DNA of 64,000 bases from JBJYIN01 sp046237015 (GCF_046237015.1 NZ_JBJYIN010000002.1:62001-126000), one strand, 5' to 3'. Positions 42,824-52,062 are shown, counted from the first letter of the stretch. Notes: a model not told the origin generated them from the sequence alone. Program-made: numbers and translations.

Positions 42824-43405
42824 ATGGCGAAGCAAAGTTTAGGTCTGATAGAAACCGTTGGTCTTGCTGCGGCGGTTGAAGCGGCGGATGCAGCCCTTAA
42901 GTCTGCTAACGTCAGGCTGGTGGGGTATGAGCTGACCAAAGGTGGCGGTATGGTAACGGTGAAACTGGAAGGGGAAGTGGGTGCGGTTAACGCAGCGATT
43001 TCTGCGGCCAGCTACGCAGCGGCTAAAGTCGGAGACGTTTACGCTCAGAAAGTAATTGCTCGTACCGCTGATAACCTTGAAGCATTAATTGAGTCAGCAG
43101 AAACGGTTGGTGTTGCTCACTCAACCGTCGATGTTATTGATGAACAGATTGTTGCACAAGAGATTGCCAGCGAAGCGGAAGAATCCGTGGATAAAGCGTC
43201 AACGATCCCCGTGGTTAATCTGGATAATCAGGCGGATGAAGGCGATTCACTGTGCAATGGCGGTTCATTGGCGGCAGAGCCGGAAAAAGCGCCGTTCAGT
43301 GAACCTAAGGCGACAAATGCTTCAGAATCGGCGATGCCTGCATCAACGACGACTCCAAAAACAGGCCGTCAATCAGGTGGAAAAAAGTCGCCACGTAAGG
43401 GGTGA
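42824..43405 (+). CDS. BMC-H shell protein with long C-terminal tail
   Basis: A 193-residue microcompartment protein. Residues 1-88 are a BMC domain (SLGLIETVGLAAAVEAADAALKSANVRLVGYE, GEVGAVNAAISAASYAAAK). The remaining 105 residues are disordered-like, acidic then basic (ending GRQSGGKKSPRKG), similar in layout to PduK-type shell proteins. The tail could recruit cargo or link compartments. A good ribosome binding site (AACAGGAA) precedes it. Transcribed on the plus strand after metK. Confidence 0.93.
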   Translation: MAKQSLGLIETVGLAAAVEAADAALKSANVRLVGYELTKGGGMVTVKLEGEVGAVNAAISAASYAAAKVGDVYAQKVIARTADNLEALIESAETVGVAHSTVDVIDEQIVAQEIASEAEESVDKASTIPVVNLDNQADEGDSLCNGGSLAAEPEKAPFSEPKATNASESAMPASTTTPKTGRQSGGKKSPRKG

Positions 43406-43410
43406 TGATT

Positions 43411-43553
43411 CGTCATACTTCAAGTTATATGTGCGTTGGCCGCGTTTGTTACTCGGTTTATTCATGAGCTACAGCACTTCGGGGTCAGCGCAAGCGCTAT
43501 TCAAAAACGCTTTGCTGTTTTTTGTCCTGCAATTCGAATTATTTAGGGTATAT
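43411..43553 (+). repeat. MITE-like palindromic repeat, type B (copy 2)
   Basis: About 143 bp with the left end CGTCATACTTCAAGTTATATGTGCG, a core containing TTCAAAAACGCTTTGCTG, and the right end CGAATTATTTAGGGTATAT. The outer TATACC of the left end is missing. It separates the tailed BMC-H gene from the 43562-45621 genes. Confidence 0.82.
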
Positions 43554-43561
43554 GTGTGAAT

Positions 43562-44254
43562 TTATTTGCCATTCTCTGGCCAATCTTCATGGGCTGCTGC
43601 CGGTTGAGTTGTCGCGGGTTTGGCGAGGAGAATCACAACAGAATCACTGGCTGAAGGGAGGGTAATGCCAAGACTTTGAAAATGAGGGATATTTTTTTGA
43701 ACATCTCTCCCACTATGCCATACGGTATGTGCTGCTTCCAGTAGGCCTTTACGGTTACCGATGTAGCTTTCTGGACGACCATCAATGAGACGAAGCGATG
43801 GGTGATTATTGTCTTCGAGCGTTGCTATAAACAATTCTATATCAGGATTTTTTGCGATCCCGTTCAGCCACATTGACATACCACTATAGGTTTGGTGTGT
43901 ATCACTCGCTAGTGCGCCATAATGTTCTATAAGTGTGCAATATGAGAGTGTTGCCAATCCTGCTGCTCGAAAGTCCGCTGCAACATATACCGATTCAACC
44001 TGGGGTAAACGGCTGGGGAACCCACTGGGTGCTGTTAAGTTGAATGTAAGAACAAGATTGGCTGCGATACATCCTGTCGTTTTATGACGGATATGAAAAC
44101 GTACCGTATTATTTGTTTCGGCTATTAATACAGCATCATATCCATCACCATCGCGATCCTGAAGCTCTGGTAACCATGTAGCTTCAACGAAATCTTGCTG
44201 AAGCAGATCTGGCCACTTAAGTGTTTCATAATGTGATGAAATGAGTGCTGGCAT
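43562..44254 (-). CDS. Hypothetical protein, possibly acyltransferase-like
   Basis: A 230-residue soluble protein I do not recognise. The stretch VESVYVAADFRAAGLATLSYCTLIEHYG has some resemblance to a GNAT acetyl-CoA-binding region (V-x-x-x-x-R-x-x-G-x-A), but this is weak. The last 25 residues are Ala/Pro/Thr-rich. It starts within the stop of the 109-residue gene upstream (TGATG overlap), so the two are co-translated. They sit inside the microcompartment locus but have no known link to it. Confidence 0.6.
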   Translation of the reverse strand: MPALISSHYETLKWPDLLQQDFVEATWLPELQDRDGDGYDAVLIAETNNTVRFHIRHKTTGCIAANLVLTFNLTAPSGFPSRLPQVESVYVAADFRAAGLATLSYCTLIEHYGALASDTHQTYSGMSMWLNGIAKNPDIELFIATLEDNNHPSLRLIDGRPESYIGNRKGLLEAAHTVWHSGRDVQKNIPHFQSLGITLPSASDSVVILLAKPATTQPAAAHEDWPENGK

Positions 44255-44583
44255 CAGGCATGCACTTGTTTATAGCGATGGTAAATAGCTAGCACTTCTT
44301 CACCAATTTTTGAGTGTGAGCTCTGTGTCTTATCGATTTGATTATTAATACGTGCCGAACCATTCTGTTCGACATTCACTACGGCAACAGGAGTGACATA
44401 TTCCCAAGGCTTATGCTGATGCCAGGATTCATGTACAACGAGCAACCGGGGCCGGTTTTGGCGCTCCTTAAAACTAAGTACTTCAAATTCACCAGGAATG
44501 CCGGGCAATTGTAGTTTGCCCACCTGTTCTGTGCGCATCAGCAATGTCGTAGTGGAATGGGTGATTAGCTCATTATTCTTCAT
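44254..44583 (-). CDS. Hypothetical protein (109 aa)
   Basis: A 109-residue soluble protein of unknown family, with PRLLVVHESWHQHKPWEYVTPVAVVNVEQNG in the middle and a helical end (SKIGEEVLAIYHRYKQVHA). It overlaps the following 230-residue gene. The strict pairing hints at two interacting products, such as a small partner and an enzyme, but no function can be read. Confidence 0.58.
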   Translation of the reverse strand: MKNNELITHSTTTLLMRTEQVGKLQLPGIPGEFEVLSFKERQNRPRLLVVHESWHQHKPWEYVTPVAVVNVEQNGSARINNQIDKTQSSHSKIGEEVLAIYHRYKQVHA

Positions 44584-44677
44584 GATTCATGACCTATTGC
44601 TGAAGACAAGGTTATTTGATAAGCATATAAGACAATGAAGCAGAATAAAACCCTTCGGTTAGCGAGCGTGAGGCCAG

Positions 44678-44707
44678 TGATAGCCCCTGCCTGAACAGGG
44701 GCTATCA
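44678..44707 (-). terminator. Perfect hairpin after the 8-span membrane protein gene
   Basis: TGATAGCCCCTG (44678-44689) pairs with CAGGGGCTATCA (44696-44707), a 12-bp stem with a 6-nt loop, just after the stop at 44716. No T-run follows on the minus strand, so it may pause or process RNA rather than terminate fully. Confidence 0.6.
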
Positions 44708-44715
44708 GGAAAGCG

Positions 44716-45621
44716 TTATAGCAATGGAAGCAGAGTAAAAAATCCGATAGTACCCAGCAAATTCACCAGTGTCGTCATGATCACGATGGTAAAGGCGGGT
44801 GGATCAATGTGCGTATCACCATGTACGAGGAAAATACGGGAGATCAGTTCACCTAACAGTGCGCAAAGTATGCCGACAATTGCCGCCCAGATCAGACTGC
44901 CAGAAAGCGCGGCAACCAGTGCGGCAGGCAGTGCAATATGGTGGGATACCGGAACTTGCGTATTGAAGTGGAGGAAAATAAGCGAAAATGCCGAAATACC
45001 GAAAGCCAGCAGTGCGCCATTACCGCCAAACGAGTGACCAAGGTAACCAGCCATGAGTCCAATACCGAGGCCGAGTACGCTCAGTTGGGGGGTCCGGCTG
45101 TGGTAAGGCATCCAACATTTATCCTGCGGTGGGTAGCAGCGACGAATGCCCGCATCTGGTTTTCCCAAGAGACCCGTTTTCCCAAATAGTAGACGAACTA
45201 TCACACCGGAAATCACAACAGTCAGAGCCACGGTATCCGTCCAGGCTAGGCCGGTAGGGAAGGCAGGGATCTTATTTAATCCCCAGGCGATGAGATAACC
45301 CAGCGCACCAAAAACCCCGCCAACCAGTAAGACATCGGGGGCACCTAATCCGCTTAGCCCTGCCGTGATATCCCGACCGGAAGCCAGTCTTCCTTTTTTA
45401 GCCGCGTAAGCTGTAGCGGCGACACCTGCGGCAAATCCGCCGGCGTGTGGGCCAAAAAATCCGAAGGGAAACTGAATAAAATCGGAAGGTGCTGCGGTAA
45501 TTATTTGTGTTACCGCCATGGCAATCACTAATAATCCGACAAATTCAAATGCGGCCAATGCACCAATCGCGGCACCAAATATTCCGGCGCCGAAGGCAAT
45601 TAAAAGATCCATGCTATTCAT
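44716..45621 (-). CDS. Polytopic membrane protein of unknown function
   Basis: A 301-residue inner-membrane protein with about eight to nine hydrophobic segments, Gly/Ala-rich (GAGIFGAAIGALAAFEFVGLL; GPHAGGFAAGVAATAYAAKKG). A cytoplasmic or periplasmic loop at about residues 158-180 holds two Cys (RRCYPPQDKCWMPYH). The end (HGDTHIDPPAFTIVIMTT) is distinctive. The family name is not known to me. Position between microcompartment genes suggests transport of the substrate or a product, but this is a guess. Confidence 0.65.
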   Translation of the reverse strand: MNSMDLLIAFGAGIFGAAIGALAAFEFVGLLVIAMAVTQIITAAPSDFIQFPFGFFGPHAGGFAAGVAATAYAAKKGRLASGRDITAGLSGLGAPDVLLVGGVFGALGYLIAWGLNKIPAFPTGLAWTDTVALTVVISGVIVRLLFGKTGLLGKPDAGIRRCYPPQDKCWMPYHSRTPQLSVLGLGIGLMAGYLGHSFGGNGALLAFGISAFSLIFLHFNTQVPVSHHIALPAALVAALSGSLIWAAIVGILCALLGELISRIFLVHGDTHIDPPAFTIVIMTTLVNLLGTIGFFTLLPLL

Positions 45622-46000
45622 ATAGCAATCCTCGATAATAGGTAGAGAGTGAGATAATCATATTCAGACATGATTAAATAATGCAGATGATGAACAATAA
45701 TATTGTTATTCGTATACCTGATTAAGATAATAATATCCCTGTGCGGATAGCGTTTCCCCTGATATACCCGTCATACTTCAAGTTGCATGTGCGTTGGCTG
45801 CGTTCAGTCACCCGAATCACTTACTCAAGTAAGCTCATCGGGATTCCTTCGCTTGCCGCCTTCCTGAAACTTGAATTATTTAGGGTATATTTATCAGTAT
45901 CAGAGAAAAACACTTATCTGCACAGGAAGCATTATCGTATTAGGTCATCATTTATTTTTTATACACCAGTCATAAAATTTAGCTTATTGATGGGTATAGA
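45622..46000. other. Intergenic region with type A repeat
   Basis: About 380 bp. The 140 bp nearest the membrane gene start are AT-rich and probably hold its promoter. The type A repeat at 45763-45889 fills the middle, and the remaining 110 bp downstream of the activase gene show nothing recognisable. Confidence 0.5.
45763..45889 (+). repeat. MITE-like palindromic repeat, type A (copy 2)
   Basis: 127 bp, TATACCC to GGGTATA, differing from copy 1 at only a few positions. It lies between the activase gene end and the start region of the membrane protein gene. Confidence 0.88.
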
Positions 46001-46918
46001 TTAACCACCGATGTGACATTGGAAACCCAATGATTCAATTTCTCGTTTCAAGTTATTGACTTTTTCATCGGCAATACTGGGGGTATCCCCCATGGGATAA
46101 ATTCGACCGAGCAATGTATATTTATTTTCACCGTAGGTGTGATAAGGCAATAAATGAATCGTATCCACATTTTGCATCATACGGGCGAACTCACCGATCG
46201 CTCTGATTTCCTCCGGATTATCATTCACGCCAGGGATCAGCGGAATTCTGACAACCGTTTTAGTGATAAAGGATATTCTAATCAGGTTTTCTAAAATCTT
46301 TTGGTTATCAACACCGGTATTATTGCGATGTATTTCCGGGTTGAGCGATTTAATGTCGGTCAATGCGAGATCGACATAGGGGAATACGCTCTCGATAACG
46401 TCCTTGGAGGTTAACCCAGTGGTTTCTATCGCGGTATGCCAGCCTTTTTCTTTACAGGCTTTTAATAATTCGCGTGCGAAATCAGGTTGGGAAAGCGGTT
46501 CTCCACCTGATAACGTTATGCCACCTCCTGAACGACGGTAGACATTCTCTTCCTTCTGCAACTCCCGCACGACTTCGCGTACCGTGATGCGTTTTCCCTT
46601 CATCTCTAATGCAGCTGTTGGGCAAACACGGGTGCAGTCACCGCAGTTAATACAGCGCTGGCGGTCGATAAAATGAGGATTTTGCACTGAAATGGCCTGT
46701 TGCTGGCAGGCATCAATACATTTTCCGCATTGAATACAATCGCTTTTTTTGTAGATTAATTCGGGTTCAGGACGCTGTGACTCAGGGTTACTACACCATT
46801 TACATGCCAGCGGGCAGCCTTTGAAAAAAGGAATTGTGCGTATGCCGGGCCCATCGTGCAAAGAATAGCGCTGAATATTAAAAAGTACGCCTTCTGTATC
46901 ATACTGAACTTTATTCAT
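46001..46918 (-). CDS. Glycyl radical enzyme activase (radical SAM)
   Basis: A 305-residue radical SAM enzyme that installs the glycyl radical on the diol dehydratase encoded upstream. The SAM cluster motif is CPLACKWC (C-x3-C-x2-C, near residue 32). Two further 4Fe-4S motifs follow (CIQCGKCIDAC and CINCGDCTRVCP, about residues 60-105), as in activases of the B12-independent glycerol/propanediol dehydratase group. GGGITLSGGEPL marks the SAM site. The start is taken as ATG 46918; GTG 46930 is an alternative. Confidence 0.94.
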   Translation of the reverse strand: MNKVQYDTEGVLFNIQRYSLHDGPGIRTIPFFKGCPLACKWCSNPESQRPEPELIYKKSDCIQCGKCIDACQQQAISVQNPHFIDRQRCINCGDCTRVCPTAALEMKGKRITVREVVRELQKEENVYRRSGGGITLSGGEPLSQPDFARELLKACKEKGWHTAIETTGLTSKDVIESVFPYVDLALTDIKSLNPEIHRNNTGVDNQKILENLIRISFITKTVVRIPLIPGVNDNPEEIRAIGEFARMMQNVDTIHLLPYHTYGENKYTLLGRIYPMGDTPSIADEKVNNLKREIESLGFQCHIGG

Positions 46919-46980
46919 AACATTACTCACAAACGATGCGCCGATGAGGACGCATCAAATAACGCAACCGTCCTGTTATC

Positions 46981-47011
46981 GGGCTATACGCCGGGGTTGG
47001 TCGTATAGCCC
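46981..47011 (-). other. Hairpin between the radical enzyme and activase genes
   Basis: GGGCTATACG (46981-46990) pairs perfectly with CGTATAGCCC (47002-47011), loop 11 nt. It lies in the 103-bp spacer downstream of the dehydratase gene. No U-run follows, so it may reduce rather than stop transcription into the activase gene, keeping the activase below the dehydratase. Confidence 0.6.
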
Positions 47012-47021
47012 TGATACGCGA

Positions 47022-49574
47022 TTAGAAATGTTGTTCGGTACGACTGATGATGTCGTCCTGCACTTCTTTTGCCAGCACCACAAACTGGGCGCTGTAACCA
47101 GCGACACGTACCACCAGATCGCGGTGTTTTTCCGGATGTTGCTGTGCTTCCAGCAAGATATCGCGGTTGATAACGTTAAACTGTACGTGCATCCCTTTAC
47201 GGTCGAAGTAGCCTCTTACCATGCCGGCGAAATTAAGCAGGCCTTTGGTGCCAGCCAGTGAAGATGGCAGGAACTTCTGGTTGTATAGCGTACCGTTGGA
47301 GGCGATGAAGTGGTCCAGTTTAGCAACCGAGTTTGCCGCAGCCGTTGGGCCCAACGTATCTTTACCCTGACGCGGAGACACACCATCAGCCAACGGTTCT
47401 TTTGCCAGACGGCCATCAGGCAGTGCGCTGACATCTTTACCGAATAGCACGTTAGCGGAAACAGGGTAGATACCTGCCTGGAACTGGCCGCCACGTGGGT
47501 TGGTATATTTTTCTACTTCCTGGCAGTAAATCAGTGCACATTGGCGAGCGACCAGATCGACCTCATCGATGTCGTTACCAAAGCAAGGCGTACTTTCCAG
47601 AATACGACGGATTTCCTGATAGCGTTCCGAACCGCCTTGGCTGCTGGCTGGTTTGATGCCAGACGTGAGCTGACGGTAAACTTCATTCTTGATAGCAGCA
47701 GGATCTAACGCGCCGTTTTGTTCAATGACACGTTTCACTACATCGTAGACATCCTGTTCATTGAGAGAGGATTTCGCTGATGTGTCGCTTACCGCGCCGT
47801 TACCTACCGGATAACCAAAGTTGGCATCCAGCGCCCCTTTCAACTCATGTAGGGTAATCTTCTTATCTTCAAAAACCTGTTTCTGAATGGCGTAAACCGA
47901 GTCGCCGCTATCGGCAATGCCGAAGGCCTGTGGACCGGTAAAGTTGTAAATGGCACCACCATCTTGCAGTGATTTACCGCGACCAATACAGTCATCAACC
48001 AGCGCAGAAAGGAAAGGCAGCGGGCAACGTTCCGCATGGGCAATATCCACGCTGTTACAAGCTTCTACCAGTTGATGTACGAAATACGCCATCTGTTTCT
48101 TAAATGCGGCATAGAAATCATCCATGCTGGAGAATTGCGTGAACTCGCCGGTTACCGGGCCAAGCTGCTTGTTGCCGACCTTACCGTTGTTCAGCGTGAT
48201 TTCCAGTACTTTGGCGACGTTGAAGAACGCAGAGTCATGCCAGCCTTCGGTACGGTGCGGTGACTGCGGTTCGACACAGCCGATGATGCAGTAATCGCGT
48301 GCGTCGTGCAGAGAAACCCCACGGTTTTGCAGCGCCGGGATAATGACTTCATCGTTGTACATAGCCGGAACGCCCAGACCGAGACGAGCCAATTCGCAGG
48401 CGCGATAGAGGAATTCATCTGGTGTACCTTGCCATACGCGAATGGAGAACGATGGCTGCGGCAAACGGACGTGCGCTGTCGCTTCCATACACATGTAGCT
48501 CAGTTCGTTAGTGGCATCGCGACCATCTTCGGTCTGACCACCCACGCACAGGTTCTGGAACACGGCGTAGCCAGCAAATGCCTGTGCGGAAACTTCATCG
48601 CGGGTTTTGTTGATGTCATTGAGTTTAATCCAACAGCAGTCAACCAACTCCTGAGCAAACGTCTGAGTGATGTTTTTATCGGCAGCATAGTACGGATACA
48701 TATACTGGTCGAAGCGTCCGGGAGAAATGGAATGGCCGCTGGATTCAATTTGCAGCATGCTTTGCAGGAACCAGAACGTCTGGCAAGCTTCCCAGAATGT
48801 TGTGGCACCATTTTCTGGCACACGTTGACAGTTTTGTGCGATTTGCAGCAATTCCTGTTTACGCGTGGCATCGTTTTCCTGCTGTGCCAGTTGGGCGGCT
48901 TTCTCGGCATAGCGATGAGCGTAGCGAATCGCAGCGTTGTAGCTGATCAGGACAGCCTGATAGAACTGTTCTTTTTTAATGTAATCAGGTTCGCTGCGAT
49001 CCAGCGTTTCCAACGCACGGTTAACTTCATTGATAATGCCACGGAAGCCAATTTTCAGGATCTTGCCGTAATCGACGCTAACGTGGCCGACGCCGCCGTA
49101 GAAGTAGTTACCGACGGTGAAGACGCCGTTGGCCATACTGTCTTTGGTGCCTTCGGACATGTAAGAGGAGGCGAGGGCGCTGGTCGTTTTGCCCGGCCAG
49201 TATTTGAAGGCTTCATACAATGCATTGGCTGTGTCTTTCGGAATAATGAAAGGGTCAGCCAAACGGGATTCCATGGTCTCGAATTCTTTTTCTACCCAAT
49301 CGTAAGAGAATTCAGGGCAGATTTCCGTTGAACGTGGATTAATGGTGACTGCACCCACGATTAATTCATCTGGACGAATAGTCACAGGCAAATGATCAAA
49401 GATTTTCTCGACCACTTTCGCCCGGCGCATAATAGCGGGCAAACCTTCCGTTTCTTTATAAGCATCGGTCGCTAATACGGCGCGTTCCGCTTCAACATAA
49501 GGTTTGGCATTTAAAATCGTATTTTTAAGTCTAACGACACGCTCTGTCGGATTTAAAAAACCTTTCTCTAACAT
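47022..49574 (-). CDS. Glycyl radical diol dehydratase (propanediol type)
   Basis: An 850-residue glycyl radical enzyme predicted to dehydrate 1,2-propanediol to propanal without B12. The active-site Cys and base appear in GCVEPQ (about residue 433), and the radical-bearing Gly in RVAGYSAQF near residue 826, with the usual terminal EHF-type ending. Choline and glycerol lyases share the GCVEP motif, so the substrate is inferred from the PocR regulator and the Pdu-type partners. The start at 49574 has AGGAG eight bases upstream; ATG 49580 is too close to it. No clear N-terminal encapsulation extension is seen. Confidence 0.93.
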   Translation of the reverse strand: MLEKGFLNPTERVVRLKNTILNAKPYVEAERAVLATDAYKETEGLPAIMRRAKVVEKIFDHLPVTIRPDELIVGAVTINPRSTEICPEFSYDWVEKEFETMESRLADPFIIPKDTANALYEAFKYWPGKTTSALASSYMSEGTKDSMANGVFTVGNYFYGGVGHVSVDYGKILKIGFRGIINEVNRALETLDRSEPDYIKKEQFYQAVLISYNAAIRYAHRYAEKAAQLAQQENDATRKQELLQIAQNCQRVPENGATTFWEACQTFWFLQSMLQIESSGHSISPGRFDQYMYPYYAADKNITQTFAQELVDCCWIKLNDINKTRDEVSAQAFAGYAVFQNLCVGGQTEDGRDATNELSYMCMEATAHVRLPQPSFSIRVWQGTPDEFLYRACELARLGLGVPAMYNDEVIIPALQNRGVSLHDARDYCIIGCVEPQSPHRTEGWHDSAFFNVAKVLEITLNNGKVGNKQLGPVTGEFTQFSSMDDFYAAFKKQMAYFVHQLVEACNSVDIAHAERCPLPFLSALVDDCIGRGKSLQDGGAIYNFTGPQAFGIADSGDSVYAIQKQVFEDKKITLHELKGALDANFGYPVGNGAVSDTSAKSSLNEQDVYDVVKRVIEQNGALDPAAIKNEVYRQLTSGIKPASSQGGSERYQEIRRILESTPCFGNDIDEVDLVARQCALIYCQEVEKYTNPRGGQFQAGIYPVSANVLFGKDVSALPDGRLAKEPLADGVSPRQGKDTLGPTAAANSVAKLDHFIASNGTLYNQKFLPSSLAGTKGLLNFAGMVRGYFDRKGMHVQFNVINRDILLEAQQHPEKHRDLVVRVAGYSAQFVVLAKEVQDDIISRTEQHF

Positions 49575-49629
49575 ATCCATGACTCCTGAATTTTAAATTT
49601 TTTTGATCGGGTAGGCGATACAGACGCAT

Positions 49630-50199
49630 TTATGACTTGCTGGCAATCAGCGTAATAAATTGCCGTAGCAGTTCCGGGTGCCCCATCCAGGTTGTTGCCG
49701 TGACAAGGTTGCCATCAACAACGGCCTCTTCGGCACTGGCATTGCGATAAGTACCGCCAGCAAGTTCAATTTCCGGTTTTACGGTAAAATAGGCCGTTAG
49801 CGTTTTTCCTTTGAGAATGCCAGCGGCAACTAATATTTGTGGTCCATGGCAGATAGCGGCAATGGGCAATGAGAAATTCATGGCGTATTGAACAATACTT
49901 AGAACAGACTTATTCAGCCGCAAATATTCTGGTGCACGTCCGCCGGTAATATAAAACCCACAGTAATCCTGCAAACGAATATCATCAAAAGAGGCCGTCA
50001 ATCTAAATAAGTGACCCGGCTTTTCGCTGTAGGTCTGGTCACCTTCAAAATCATGAATGGCCGTTTTAATAAATTCTCCTGCCCGCTTTCCGGGGCAAAC
50101 CGCATCGACCCGGAAACCTAATACACTTAATGCCTGCCACGGCACCATGACTTCATAATCCTCAGAAAAATCACCTGTCAGCAGTAAGATTTTCTTCAT
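49630..50199 (-). CDS. DJ-1/PfpI family protein
   Basis: A 189-residue DJ-1/PfpI-superfamily protein. The nucleophile elbow reads AAICHGPQILVAAG (Cys near residue 117), with the acidic residue near the N-terminus in DFSEDYE. Such proteins act as deglycase- or chaperone-type enzymes on reactive carbonyls and are often found in glycyl-radical microcompartment loci, where they may handle aldehyde stress. It lies within the shell/enzyme operon. Confidence 0.88.
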   Translation of the reverse strand: MKKILLLTGDFSEDYEVMVPWQALSVLGFRVDAVCPGKRAGEFIKTAIHDFEGDQTYSEKPGHLFRLTASFDDIRLQDYCGFYITGGRAPEYLRLNKSVLSIVQYAMNFSLPIAAICHGPQILVAAGILKGKTLTAYFTVKPEIELAGGTYRNASAEEAVVDGNLVTATTWMGHPELLRQFITLIASKS

Positions 50200-50209
50200 A
50201 GGCTAATTC

Positions 50210-50509
50210 TCAGAATTGATTGTCGTCATCTTCGATGAACCGCATGGCTTCATTTACCGCAGAAACCTCGCCGAAAATGGCCAGCGTGGTAATGTGCTGT
50301 GGGCAGCTACCAAAAATTTCCGAAACGACAACATTGGCGCTTTTACAGGCCGCATCGGCGTAGAAATAGAGATCCGGTACCGGCAGCATGATGAGAGCAA
50401 TGGCGTCAATGCGTATCAGATCGAGCTTCGATCGAAACTCACCAGGCATTCTTCGCTTCAACATAGCCAGAATGTCGGGTGTTGGCGCATTAATGATTCG
50501 TTTTTTCAT
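50210..50509 (-). CDS. Permuted BMC-H shell protein (EutS/PduU-like)
   Basis: A 99-residue shell protein with the circularly permuted BMC fold. An N-terminal beta strand segment (KRIINAPTPDILAMLKRRM) is followed by the core IDAIALIMLPVPDLYFYADAACKSANVVVSEIF, and it ends in ITTLAIFGEVSAVNEAMRFIE. EutS and PduU have the same order. It would form hexameric tiles with a small capped pore. Confidence 0.85.
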   Translation of the reverse strand: MKKRIINAPTPDILAMLKRRMPGEFRSKLDLIRIDAIALIMLPVPDLYFYADAACKSANVVVSEIFGSCPQHITTLAIFGEVSAVNEAMRFIEDDDNQF

Positions 50510-50538
50510 AAGGTAGCTACCCTAAGCCTGAATGGAAC

Positions 50539-52062
50539 CTAACGGATATTAAGGGATTCAACCATGACGCAACGGCGTTGACGGGAGAATGACCGGGCTG
50601 ATGTCAACCCTTCTCCGGTAGGCCCTGCGATGGTGAATGTGGCGTGTCCTTCTCCGCCAACCCCGATGCCCGCATAAGACGGTCCATTTTTGACAAAAAT
50701 GGTGGTTTGAATCAGTTTTGCCATTTTGGTCAGTTTTTCGACATTGGTTGAGTGCATGATGGCGGTATGACGATTGCCGTGTTCCACCTTGACCGCAAGA
50801 TCGATCGCATCGTCCACGTTATCCACTCTGACAATCGGCAGCACTGGCATCATCAATTCGTGTACGACGAAAGGATGATCTTTTTCCGTTTCAATCAAAA
50901 TGACTTTGATATCAGGCGCGGCGGAAATGCCCAGTTGTTGCAGAATGAAACGCGCATCTTTACCCACAAATGCCGTATTCGGCCCGGTGCCTTTTTCGTT
51001 CATTACCATAGATTGCAGACGTTGAATCAACGACTTATCACATAGCAGGTAAGCACCACTTTTCTTCATGCAGTGGATCAGATAATCCGCTACCTGGTTG
51101 ACGGCGATCACTTCCTTTTCTGCTACGCAAGGCAGGTTATTATCAAAGCTACAGCCTTTAACGATGTCACGAGCGGCCTTTTCAATATCGGCGGTTTCAT
51201 CAACGACAGCGGGGGGGTTACCTGCGCCTGCGCCGATCGCTTTTTTACCGGAAGACATGACGGTTTTGACAATCGCCGGTCCGCCTGTTGCCACCAGCAT
51301 GTTGACGCGCGGATCGTTAATCAACGCATTGGTGTTGTCGATAGACGGCTTAGAGACGGTGACCACCAGATTGGCAGGGGCACCCAACTGAGCCAGCTTG
51401 TTGTTAATCAACGAGACTGAATGCAACGACACCTGACGAGAACGCGGATGTGGGCTGAATACCACGGTATTACCCGCCGCCAACATACTTATGGTGTTGT
51501 TGATGATGGTTTCCGTCGGGTTGGTGGTCGGGGTAATGGAACCAATCACACCAAACGCAGAATGTTCGATCAAGGTCAAACCGCCATCGCCGCTGTAGGC
51601 ACTGGTGGGCAAATCCTGTAACCCAGGCGTTTTTAATGCGGCAACGCGGTTTTTGGTGCGTTTGTCGTCATAGTTGCCCATACCGGTTTCTTCAACCGCC
51701 ATCCGTGAGATGGTGTCCAGAACATCATCCTGAAGAAACACATCACGTACGCCGTTGATAAAGGTTTCACGGTCCTGCATGGAACAATGGCGATATTGCA
51801 CTTGCGCCAATGCTGCCGCGGTAATCGCTTCATCCATCGTGTTAAAGATGCCTGCGCCGGAATCTGCTGCCGATGATACGGGGGCTGAAGTCGGGACGGC
51901 TTGTTTTTGCTGTGCCAACACTTGCGCCACGATGTCATCAAGTTGTGCCATACCGGATGGTTTCGGCGTATTGGCGATGGGTTCGCCACCGGTTACGGGG
52001 GCGGTTGCACTGTATTTACTCAGGACGTTGGAAACGGCCTGAGCGATTTCGAGATCGTTCAT
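50539..52062 (-). CDS. pduP: CoA-acylating aldehyde dehydrogenase (PduP/EutE-like)
   Basis: Oxidises propanal to propionyl-CoA with NAD. It has 507 residues from ATG 52062, which follows AAGGAA; the frame is open 12 codons upstream. Residues 1-19 (MNDLEIAQAVSNVLSKYSA) form an amphipathic helix like known encapsulation peptides, joined by a Pro/Ala-rich linker. The catalytic Cys is in FDNNLPCVAEKE (about residue 270), and the NAD site region in GAGAGNPPAVVDETAD. It follows the BMC-T gene after about 50 bp. Confidence 0.93.
   Translation of the reverse strand: MNDLEIAQAVSNVLSKYSATAPVTGGEPIANTPKPSGMAQLDDIVAQVLAQQKQAVPTSAPVSSAADSGAGIFNTMDEAITAAALAQVQYRHCSMQDRETFINGVRDVFLQDDVLDTISRMAVEETGMGNYDDKRTKNRVAALKTPGLQDLPTSAYSGDGGLTLIEHSAFGVIGSITPTTNPTETIINNTISMLAAGNTVVFSPHPRSRQVSLHSVSLINNKLAQLGAPANLVVTVSKPSIDNTNALINDPRVNMLVATGGPAIVKTVMSSGKKAIGAGAGNPPAVVDETADIEKAARDIVKGCSFDNNLPCVAEKEVIAVNQVADYLIHCMKKSGAYLLCDKSLIQRLQSMVMNEKGTGPNTAFVGKDARFILQQLGISAAPDIKVILIETEKDHPFVVHELMMPVLPIVRVDNVDDAIDLAVKVEHGNRHTAIMHSTNVEKLTKMAKLIQTTIFVKNGPSYAGIGVGGEGHATFTIAGPTGEGLTSARSFSRQRRCVMVESLNIR

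Noticed and set aside
43089..43559. 156-codon frame overlapping the tailed BMC-H gene in another frame
   Set aside because: Arg/Gln-rich frame-shift product that ends in the repeat; the BMC-H frame is clearly the real one.
48306..49331. 341-codon plus-strand frame antisense to the glycyl radical enzyme gene
   Set aside because: Long only because of the strong codon bias of the conserved gene beneath; no family resemblance.
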